NCBI GenBank assembly: GCA_905208635.1
Contig: CAJLPX010000023.1
Location: 1-29,418 of the forward strand
DNA length: 29,418 bases
Source of the DNA: an uncultured Collinsella sp.
Lineage (GTDB): Bacteria; Actinomycetota; Coriobacteriia; Coriobacteriales; Coriobacteriaceae
Direction of reading: 5' to 3'
The number at the start of each line of letters is the position of its first letter. Within the stretch, counting starts at the first letter, position 1. Positions 14,938 to 21,688 of this stretch are shown here, piece after piece. Below the pieces are notes generated by a model. That model did not search any database, was not told the DNA's origin, and saw nothing but the letters and a program-made list of their open reading frames with translations. The translations under genes and the position numbers were made by a program.

Positions 14938-15768
14938 ATGGCAATGGAAGATCTGGCGTTTATCAAGGGCTTCTGCCGCTTGTGCGATGACGGCTTTAAG
15001 CAGGGCTGGCATGAGCGCAACGGCGGCAACCTCACTTACCGTATGACCGACAAGGAGGTCGCCGAGGCCAAGCCGTTCTTTGAGGAGCCTCGCGAGTGGG
15101 TCAAGATGGGCGTGCGCGGTGAGAATCTTGCTGGCCAGTACTTTGTGAGCACCGGCTCGGGTAAGTACATGCGCAATGTTCTCGAGAGTCCGCATGCCAA
15201 CATCGGCATCGTCGAGATCAACGAGACCGGTGACGCCTTCCGCATTGTGTGGGGCCTTGCCAACGGCGCCCGTCCGACCAGCGAGTTCGAGAGCCACTAC
15301 ATGAACCACTGTGTCGCCGCCGCCCGTACCGATGGCGCCGACCGCGTGATTTACCATGCCCACACCCCCGGCATCATCGAGATGTCCTTTGTGGTGCCGC
15401 TGGAGGACCGTGCCTTCACCCGCATCCTGTGGCAGATGATGACCGAGTGCGTCGTCGTCTTCCCGACCGGCGTGGGCGTGGTGCCCTGGATGGTCCCGGG
15501 TGGCCCGGCCATCGCCGAGGCGAGCTCCGAGCTCATGAAGACCTACGACACCATCGTCTGGGCCCACCACGGTCTGTTTGCCGCCGGCCCTGACTTCGAT
15601 ACGACCTTTGGCCTGGCGCACACCGTCGAGAAGGCCGCCGAGATTTACCTGGCCGCACGTGCTGCCAACGGTGGTTCGGATGACTTCCTCAACAAGATTT
15701 GCGACGAGGGCCTCAAGAACACCTGCCGCGACTTTGGTATCAAGATCAACGAAGCATTTGTTGACTAG
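14938..15768 (+). CDS. rhaD: Rhamnulose-1-phosphate aldolase
   Basis: This 276-residue class II aldolase splits L-rhamnulose 1-phosphate into dihydroxyacetone phosphate and L-lactaldehyde. Zinc ligands H140 and H142 (YHAHTPG) and H211 (WAHHGLF), and the catalytic glutamate E116, correspond in position to E. coli RhaD E117, H141, H143 and H212. The nearly identical length supports RhaD over the shorter fuculose-phosphate aldolase. The start at 14938 follows GGAGAGGAG; the frame is open far upstream but that is not the RhaD N-terminus. It is followed by the isomerase after 20 bases. The gene for removing lactaldehyde is not in the window. Confidence 0.92.
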   Translation: MAMEDLAFIKGFCRLCDDGFKQGWHERNGGNLTYRMTDKEVAEAKPFFEEPREWVKMGVRGENLAGQYFVSTGSGKYMRNVLESPHANIGIVEINETGDAFRIVWGLANGARPTSEFESHYMNHCVAAARTDGADRVIYHAHTPGIIEMSFVVPLEDRAFTRILWQMMTECVVVFPTGVGVVPWMVPGGPAIAEASSELMKTYDTIVWAHHGLFAAGPDFDTTFGLAHTVEKAAEIYLAARAANGGSDDFLNKICDEGLKNTCRDFGIKINEAFVD

Positions 15769-15788
15769 CGCAAGAAAGGTGGATATAG

Positions 15789-17216
15789 ATGCTCGTTAAC
15801 ACCAAGGCCAAGGTTGGCGCCTTTTCTATCACCCTCGGTGCCTATCTTCCGCAGTTTCCGCAGCTCGTTCCCAACTTCGAGCAGCAGTACGAGGACTTTA
15901 AGGCCACGCTGCCCACGACAGTCGAGCTTGTTGACGGCGGCATGGTGACCACCAAGGAGCAGGCCCAGGTCGCTGGCGACAAGTTCCGCGCCGAGGACGT
16001 CGACCTGGTCATCCTGCAGATGCTCACCTATGCCACGAGCTACAACGTGTTGCCGGTCGTGCGCGACCTGGATGTGCCCGTCGTCGTGGTCAATGTGCAG
16101 AAGAAGGCCCAGCCCGACTACGCTAACACCGACATCCCCACGTGGCTGGGCGACCTGTACGCCTGCGGCGCCCCCGGCGAGGTCGTGGCCGACCTTAACC
16201 GTGCCGGCAAGCGTCATGCTGTTGTGACCGGCGTTGTCGAGGGCGGCGACCCGGCTGTGGCCGAGCAGCTCGAGCAGTGGTGCCGCGCCGCCCAGGTGCG
16301 TCGTCGCCTGCGTCGCACCAACATCGCCCAGATCGGCCGTCCGTACCCGGGCATGATGGATCTCTACATCGACGAAACCAACCTCTACAACCGTCTGGGT
16401 CTCTACACCAAGCAGTTTGACTGGGAGAAGATGTGGGCCATCGCCGACAACATCGATGACCAGGCCGCCGTGGACGCCAAGGCTGCCGAGATTCTCGACA
16501 CCTTCGACGTCGAGGGCGGCGCCAAGGTGAGCGACGAGCCCATCCAGGAGATGGCCAAGTACGTCGTTGCCTTTGAGCAGTGGGTCAAGGACGAGGAGAT
16601 CGGTCTGGTCGCCAGCCACTACGATGGCTATGCCAAGGGTCAGGCCGGCGTGCTCGACTCCATGCTCATTCCGGCGTTCTCCATGCTCATCAAGCAGGGC
16701 ACGAGCTGCGCGGTCGAGGGCGATATGAAGGTCGCCATCGCCATGAGCATCCTTAAGACCATCTCTGGCACCGGCCAGCTTTCCGAGATGTACTCCATCG
16801 ACTTCCCCGAGGACATCGTCATCATCGGCCACTCCGGCTCTGGCGATGCCGACATCTCGACCGCCAAGAAGCCGACGCTCAAGGTCGTCCCCGTGTTCCA
16901 CGGCAAGACCGGCGGCGGCTACCTCACCCAGTTCTATCCCGGCCACGGCACCATCACCTTCCTGGGCATCACGCAGGACGGCGACGGCAACTTCAAGTTT
17001 GTGGTTGCCGAGGGCGAGAACGTCGACGGCCCGATCTTTACCTTCGGTGACACCAACATGCGTATGAAGTTCTCGATCGGCGCCCGTGAGTTCATGGATC
17101 GCTGGAACGAGACGGGCCCGACTCACCACATGGCCGCCTGCCTGGGCAGCCAGACCGACACGATTCTTAAGGTCGCCAAGATTTTGAATGTGCCCGTCGA
17201 GATCGTCTGCCGCTAG
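15789..17216 (+). CDS. L-fucose/L-arabinose isomerase-fold protein, probable rhamnose isomerase
   Basis: This 475-residue protein belongs to the FucI/AraA isomerase superfamily. Its N-terminal half has the alternating sheet pattern with LVILQMLTYATSY and VVVVNVQKK, and the C-terminal half has VPVFHGKTGGGYLTQFYPGHGT, typical of sugar isomerases of this fold. It is co-operonic with rhamnulokinase and the aldolase, while no TIM-barrel RhaA-type isomerase is present. The simplest reading is that it converts L-rhamnose to L-rhamnulose, a non-orthologous replacement (inference). The candidate metal acidic residues are in the EIGLVASHYDGYAKGQ and AVEGDMKVAIAM region but were not proven. ATG follows AAGGTGG. 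Confidence 0.75.
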   Translation: MLVNTKAKVGAFSITLGAYLPQFPQLVPNFEQQYEDFKATLPTTVELVDGGMVTTKEQAQVAGDKFRAEDVDLVILQMLTYATSYNVLPVVRDLDVPVVVVNVQKKAQPDYANTDIPTWLGDLYACGAPGEVVADLNRAGKRHAVVTGVVEGGDPAVAEQLEQWCRAAQVRRRLRRTNIAQIGRPYPGMMDLYIDETNLYNRLGLYTKQFDWEKMWAIADNIDDQAAVDAKAAEILDTFDVEGGAKVSDEPIQEMAKYVVAFEQWVKDEEIGLVASHYDGYAKGQAGVLDSMLIPAFSMLIKQGTSCAVEGDMKVAIAMSILKTISGTGQLSEMYSIDFPEDIVIIGHSGSGDADISTAKKPTLKVVPVFHGKTGGGYLTQFYPGHGTITFLGITQDGDGNFKFVVAEGENVDGPIFTFGDTNMRMKFSIGAREFMDRWNETGPTHHMAACLGSQTDTILKVAKILNVPVEIVCR

Positions 17217-17233
17217 ATTAATAGCCACAGCTG

Positions 17234-17272
17234 GGTGGACCTCCCGCCTGTTTTGATGCGGGAGGTCCACTT
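17234..17272 (+). terminator. Terminator hairpin of the rhamnose catabolic unit
   Basis: A perfect 13-bp stem GTGGACCTCCCGC / GCGGGAGGTCCAC encloses a 10-nt loop. Only TTGCG follows, so termination may be leaky. Confidence 0.65.
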
Positions 17273-17300
17273 GCGCACAGCAGCCTTAGCTGCCCAGCCA

Positions 17301-17367
17301 ACAAAAATGGCCATTTTTGTCGTTAAGTAGGCCCAAAATGGCCTCTTATCAACAGAAATGGCCATTT
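17301..17367. repeat. Three AAATGGCC-type palindromic motifs
   Basis: ACAAAAATGGCCATTTTTGT (17301-17320) is a perfect 20-bp palindrome. AAAATGGCC recurs at 17335-17343 and AAATGGCCATTT, also palindromic, at 17356-17367. They lie between the isomerase terminator and the PTS promoter. They could be sites for an unknown dimeric regulator. Confidence 0.55.
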
Positions 17368-17433
17368 TTTTGAAGGGGAACGACGGGTTTCAACCGTTTG
17401 CCGCGTAAAAGCCACCGTTTGCCGGTACGTCAT

Positions 17434-17462
17434 TTGAAACGTTTCATCGCAATGGCTATAGT
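17434..17462 (+). promoter_or_regulatory. Promoter of the rhamnoside PTS unit
   Basis: TTGAAA (17434-17439), a 17-nt spacer and TATAGT (17457-17462) give a good sigma-70 promoter. The -35 box overlaps the operator at 17435-17446, and the transcript would start about 36 bases before the RAT. Confidence 0.7.
17435..17446. promoter_or_regulatory. LacI-type operator on the PTS promoter
   Basis: TGAAACGTTTCA is a perfect 12-bp palindrome with central CG, lying over the -35 box. It shares its form with the sites at 13193 and 13227, and nearly with TGAAACGCATCA at the intact LacI gene. Confidence 0.7.
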
Positions 17463-17504
17463 GTAGCCAGAAAGAAAAGCTGCGCCGGAGACAAGGTGTC
17501 AGTG

Positions 17505-17533
17505 GGATTGTTATTCCATTTGGAAGCATGACC
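17505..17533 (+). promoter_or_regulatory. RAT (ribonucleic antiterminator) of the rhamnoside PTS unit
   Basis: The 29-nt element begins GGATTGTTATTCC and ends GGAAGCATGACC around an ATTT loop. It matches the LicT/BglG target layout (GGATTGTTA... ...GCA..ACC). Its last four bases are the start of the terminator stem, so the two structures exclude each other. The LicT-type protein at 23636, last gene of this unit, is the likely ligand. Confidence 0.82.
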
Positions 17534-17573
17534 GGGTCAGAGGCTCTAGGAGTCCTCTGGCTCGGTCTTTTTT
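17530..17573 (+). terminator. Conditional leader terminator controlled by the RAT
   Basis: GACCGGGTCAGAGG (17530-17543) pairs with CCTCTGGCTCGGTC (17554-17567) over 14 bp with two G-U pairs, followed by six T. It lies between promoter and PTS gene and should stop transcription unless the RAT is held by its protein. Confidence 0.85.
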
Positions 17574-17649
17574 GTGCAGCTATTCTTGAGGTCGATGCAG
17601 TGCACGGCAGCGGCCCTATGGATTGGGACCTAAGGAGAGGCGGTTTGCG

Positions 17650-19326
17650 ATGGATGTTCTCGAGACCATCAAAGCCCTGGTCGGCGGCGACACGAACGTG
17701 AGCTCGGTGATCGAGCTTGACGGCGGCGTGCAGATCAGGGTCAAAGACGCAAGCGCCGTGAAGCTCAGCGAGATCTGCGCCCTAGCGGGCGTGGAGAGCG
17801 CCAAGCTCACGTCCTCGGTCCTCAAATGTACGTTTATCCACGGAAAGGGTAAGCACATGGGTCAGTACCATGAACTCGCCGGCGAGATCCTCAAAGGGGT
17901 CGGCGGTATCGAAAATATCAAGAACGTGCGCCACTGCATCACGAGGCTGCGTTTTACGCTCAAAGACGAGAAGATCGCCCAGGACGAGACGATCAGCAAC
18001 CTTGACGGCGTCATCCAGGTCATGAAGGCCGGCGGCCAGTACCAGGTCGTTATCGGCGCTGCCGTGGACGATGTCTACGAGGAGCTCGTGAGCGAGTACA
18101 AGGTCCCGGGCGTGGGCACGGTCGCTGAGGACGATGCGGCCGAGGACGAGGACGAGAAGAGCCGCAACGTCTTTAACATGCTGATGGACACGGTGTCGGG
18201 CTGTATGGCGCCTACGCTTATGCCCCTCGCTGCCGCAGGTATGATCAAGGGCCTGCTCGCCCTCTGCATTGCCATGGGCTGGCTCACCGCCGATAGCGGT
18301 GCCTACATGATCTGGTACTCCATTGCCGACGGCTTCTTCTACTTCCTGCCCATCATCTTGGGCTACACTGCGGCCAAGAAGTTCGGCTGCAACGAGTTTC
18401 TGGGCATGGCGCTCGGCGCGGCGCTCGTGTATCCGGCCATGGTCAACCTGAGCTCCACGGCCGAGGTCGCAGGCACCATCCTCGAGGGCACCGCCTTCCA
18501 GATGAGCTACTACAACACCTTCTTCGGCATTCCCGTCATCTTCCCGGCGGCCGGCTACACTTCGAGCGTTATCCCCATCCTTATCGCCGTGTGGGCCGCC
18601 TCTAAGCTCGAGGGCGCGCTCAACAAGGCCGTCCCGCAGCTCATCCGCTCCATGGCCGTGCCGTTCCTCTGCTTTGCCATCATGGCTCCCGCGACCTACC
18701 TTGTGATCGGCCCCGTGGCCTCCATGATTTCGGGCGTCCTCACCCTCATCACCGAGACCCTCATCAACATCCCCGTCGTGGGCGGCGCTGTGGTCGGTCT
18801 CGTCGTGGGTGGTGCGTTCTCCACGCTCGTTATGTTCGGTCTGCACTGGGCCATCATCCCCATCATGCTCAACAACATCGCTATGCTCGGTTACGACCCG
18901 CTCATGGCAGCCGGTTCCATCGGCGGCTTCGTGGGCGTCTCCCAGGGCCTGGCCGTGATCCTGCGCACCAAGAGCGACAAGACCCGCAACGTTGCCATCC
19001 CGGCCACCATCTCGCAGTTCTTTGGCGTAGGCGAGCCGCTGCTCTACGGTATCCAGCTCCCCAGCAAGTTCCTCTTTATTCAGAACATCGTCTTCAGCGC
19101 AGCAGCCGGCCTGGTTATGGGTGCGCTTAACGTCCACGCCTTCAGCATGGGCAGCGCCGGTCTCTTCGGTATCCCCACCTTTATGGATCCCTCGGGCGCC
19201 GACACGAGCAATATCGTGTTCTACCTGGGCACCCTTGCCGTGATCATGGTCGTTGCCTTTGTCTTTACCATGGCGACCTATCACGACGACGGTAGCTACC
19301 TGGGCAAGAAGCGCGCCGACAAATAA
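17650..19326 (+). CDS. PTS EIIBC with an extra degenerate EIIB-like N-terminus
   Basis: This 558-residue protein is a beta-glucoside-family sugar permease. Residues about 70-155 form a normal EIIB with phospho-cysteine C96 (VRHCITRLRF) and GGQYQVVIG; the rest is EIIC with about ten membrane segments and GEPLLYG. The first 60-70 residues look like a second EIIB (LVGGDTNVSSV...GVQIRVKDASAV) in which the cysteine position is lost. There is no EIIA. The start at 17650 follows AAGGAGAGG; an internal ATG at 17857 (M70) with GGAAAGGG upstream could give a shorter form. The leader has RAT and terminator, and a rhamnosidase gene follows, so a rhamnose-containing glycoside is the probable cargo (inference). 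Confidence 0.85.
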   Translation: MDVLETIKALVGGDTNVSSVIELDGGVQIRVKDASAVKLSEICALAGVESAKLTSSVLKCTFIHGKGKHMGQYHELAGEILKGVGGIENIKNVRHCITRLRFTLKDEKIAQDETISNLDGVIQVMKAGGQYQVVIGAAVDDVYEELVSEYKVPGVGTVAEDDAAEDEDEKSRNVFNMLMDTVSGCMAPTLMPLAAAGMIKGLLALCIAMGWLTADSGAYMIWYSIADGFFYFLPIILGYTAAKKFGCNEFLGMALGAALVYPAMVNLSSTAEVAGTILEGTAFQMSYYNTFFGIPVIFPAAGYTSSVIPILIAVWAASKLEGALNKAVPQLIRSMAVPFLCFAIMAPATYLVIGPVASMISGVLTLITETLINIPVVGGAVVGLVVGGAFSTLVMFGLHWAIIPIMLNNIAMLGYDPLMAAGSIGGFVGVSQGLAVILRTKSDKTRNVAIPATISQFFGVGEPLLYGIQLPSKFLFIQNIVFSAAAGLVMGALNVHAFSMGSAGLFGIPTFMDPSGADTSNIVFYLGTLAVIMVVAFVFTMATYHDDGSYLGKKRADK

Positions 19327-19351
19327 TCGTCGGTACAGATTACACCCCAGC

Positions 19352-19391
19352 CAGAATGGCGGTTCCACGTGGCGGGCCGCCATTCTGTTTA
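19352..19391 (+). terminator. Hairpin between PTS and rhamnosidase genes
   Basis: CAGAATGGCGG (19352-19362) pairs with CCGCCATTCTG (19377-19387), followed by TTTATCTCT. It may be a partial terminator that lowers expression of the enzymes relative to the transporter. Confidence 0.6.
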
Positions 19392-19408
19392 TCTCTTGAG
19401 AGGTCAGG

Positions 19409-21688
19409 ATGGAGCATACGTTATTGGACGGGGCGCGCTGGATCGCAGGCGCGCCGTTTTGCTACGAGCCCGAGTCGGCTTTTTTTGGCGAAATATATCG
19501 AAACCATGTGGTCATGGGGTCGTTTGAGCTTGAAAGCGTGCCCGCACGGGCCGAGCTCGAGCTGGCGGTGCTGGGCTATGCGCGCGTGCGCATCAACGGT
19601 AAGCGCGCGGATGGCTCCGAGCTTCTCGGATGGTGGACCAACTTTACCAAAAAGGTCTATGCGCACAAGGTCGACGTGGCGGGCCTTTTGCATGAGGGTG
19701 AAAACGAGATCCAGATCGAGCTCGGCAACGGATTTTTTAACCCCTCGCCCTTACGCCTGTTTGGCAAGTACAACCTGCGCGAGCGCCTGACCGAGGTCGG
19801 CACGCCCCGCGTGGCCGCACGGCTCGTCGACGGCGAGGGCAAGGTGCTCGTTGCCACCGATGCCTCGTGGAGTGTGCGCGAGGGCGACCTCCTGTTCAAT
19901 AACGTGTATCTGGGCGAGGTGTTTGACCTGCGCGGGGGTGCTCCCGCGGCAGGCCCGTGCCCTGTGACGGTATATGACGATACTCGCTCGGTCGAGCTCA
20001 CGCCGGTCGCCCCGTGCGTGCGCGCGGGAAGCATTGCGCCCGTGCGGATCTTTGAGCACGAGGGGGCGACGGTTGTCGACTTTGGCGAGGTCGTCGCCGG
20101 ATTTTTGCGTATGCGCGTGGCGGCTCACGCGGGTGCGCGCATCGAGCTTCTCTATTCCGAGACCTGGCGCGATGGCGGCCCTTATACAGGGACGGCGGTT
20201 GCGGGCTATGCCGGCATGGAGACTCCGCGCGGCGTGTGTCCCGGCGGTCCCGACGCTCCCGAGCCGGCCGAGCAGCACGACTCGGTGCTCTGCCACGAGG
20301 GCGTCAACGAGTTTGAGAACCGCTTCTGCTGGCATTCGTTCCGATACGTGAGCGTGACGGGCGCGTCTGCTGCCGACATCGTCGAGGCGGTGGCGACCTA
20401 TGTGCATACGGACCTTGCGCAGGTGGGTAAGCTTGAGCTGGGCTGCGAGCGCTTTGAGCGGCTGCACGAGGCTGCGATCCGCACCAAGCTCAACAACAAC
20501 CACGGCCTGTTTGAGGACTGCGCGCGCGAGCGCTTTGGCTACGGCGGCGATATGGTGGCCCTCGCCGCGTCCCAGACGTTCTCGTTTAACGTCGCGGGCC
20601 TCATCGACAAGACGCTTGCGGATTTTGCACGCGATCAGACGGAGCGAGGCGGCCTTCCCGAGACGGCGCCGTTCATGGGTATCGGCTCCAACGGGCCCGC
20701 CTATGGCGAGGGGCCGCTTATATGGCAGATCGCCTACCCGTATCTGGCGCTTGTTGCAGATCGTGTCTGCGGGCGACGCGACCTGCTCGAGCGGGAGTGG
20801 GCGGGCATCGAGCGCTTTGGCGACTACCTGCTCGGCTTTGATGCGGCAGAGCTCGCTCCGCACTGCCTGGGCGACCACGGCAGCCTGATTGCGCAGGGCT
20901 TCTCGAGCGGCAGCCCCGACAAGGAGTTTGTGGGCTGGTGCGCAATCCTTTGGGCGCTCGGCCTTGTGTGCGAGGCGGGGGAGCGCTTAGGCTGCGATGT
21001 CGAGCGCTTTGCTGCGGCCGCCGCAGAGCTGCGGCCCCGGATCATCGATCGCTTTAAGCACGAGAACGGATCGTTTGGCGACGGGACCCAGACGTCTTGG
21101 GCGTTTGCCGCGGAGCTCGGCCTGGGCGACCAGTCGGAGCTGGTGGGCGCACTGGTGCGTGCGATCAAGGCCGAAGGTGGCGTGCTCACCACGGGCATCT
21201 TCGGTACCTCGTTTGCCTTTAGGCTGCTTGCGGAGTATGGCTACAGCGAGCTTCTTGAGCGCTGGCTGCTGCGCGAGGAGAACCCGAGCCTACTCGGAAT
21301 GCTCGCCGACGGCAACGGGGCGCTTATCGAGATGTTCGACGATCCTTTGGCCTCGTGCGACCATGCCATGTTCTCGAGCTACGACCAGTGGTTCTACGAG
21401 GGTCTGGGTGGCCTTTTAGTTGCGCGCGACGCGCAGGGCTGCGACAAGCTCACGGTCAAGCCCTACCTTTCGCACGCCACGGACAGTTTTGCCTGTACGT
21501 GGAAGACCTGCAAGGGCGCGGCACGCGTGGAGTGGAAGCGCGCGGACGGCGCGGTCACGGTTGCCGTCGAGGTGCCCGAGGGCGTCGAGACGGCCATCGA
21601 GTCCCCCTGGGGCTCGGAGGTCCTCTCGTCAAAGACAGAGGGCACGCGTACCGTCATGGTCGTTTCTGAAGAGAAAGGGGGCTGCTAG
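19409..21688 (+). CDS. Cytoplasmic alpha-L-rhamnosidase, GH78 type
   Basis: This 759-residue enzyme removes terminal L-rhamnose from glycosides. The N-terminal beta-sandwich (about 30-170, VRINGKRADG, WTNFTKKVYAHKVDV) matches the Bac_rhamnosid_N domain. A second beta region spans about 205-320 and the (alpha/alpha)6 barrel begins near 365. The general-acid motif reads DCARERFGYGGD (370-381, E374 the likely acid), a shortened form of the usual DCPxRDERxGWxGD. E641 in ALIEMFD is the candidate base and H652 (SCDHAMF) is conserved. There is no signal peptide, so it acts in the cytoplasm, on substrates brought in by the PTS. ATG follows GAGAGG. It abuts the ene-reductase gene with no gap. Confidence 0.87.
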   Translation: MEHTLLDGARWIAGAPFCYEPESAFFGEIYRNHVVMGSFELESVPARAELELAVLGYARVRINGKRADGSELLGWWTNFTKKVYAHKVDVAGLLHEGENEIQIELGNGFFNPSPLRLFGKYNLRERLTEVGTPRVAARLVDGEGKVLVATDASWSVREGDLLFNNVYLGEVFDLRGGAPAAGPCPVTVYDDTRSVELTPVAPCVRAGSIAPVRIFEHEGATVVDFGEVVAGFLRMRVAAHAGARIELLYSETWRDGGPYTGTAVAGYAGMETPRGVCPGGPDAPEPAEQHDSVLCHEGVNEFENRFCWHSFRYVSVTGASAADIVEAVATYVHTDLAQVGKLELGCERFERLHEAAIRTKLNNNHGLFEDCARERFGYGGDMVALAASQTFSFNVAGLIDKTLADFARDQTERGGLPETAPFMGIGSNGPAYGEGPLIWQIAYPYLALVADRVCGRRDLLEREWAGIERFGDYLLGFDAAELAPHCLGDHGSLIAQGFSSGSPDKEFVGWCAILWALGLVCEAGERLGCDVERFAAAAAELRPRIIDRFKHENGSFGDGTQTSWAFAAELGLGDQSELVGALVRAIKAEGGVLTTGIFGTSFAFRLLAEYGYSELLERWLLREENPSLLGMLADGNGALIEMFDDPLASCDHAMFSSYDQWFYEGLGGLLVARDAQGCDKLTVKPYLSHATDSFACTWKTCKGAARVEWKRADGAVTVAVEVPEGVETAIESPWGSEVLSSKTEGTRTVMVVSEEKGGC

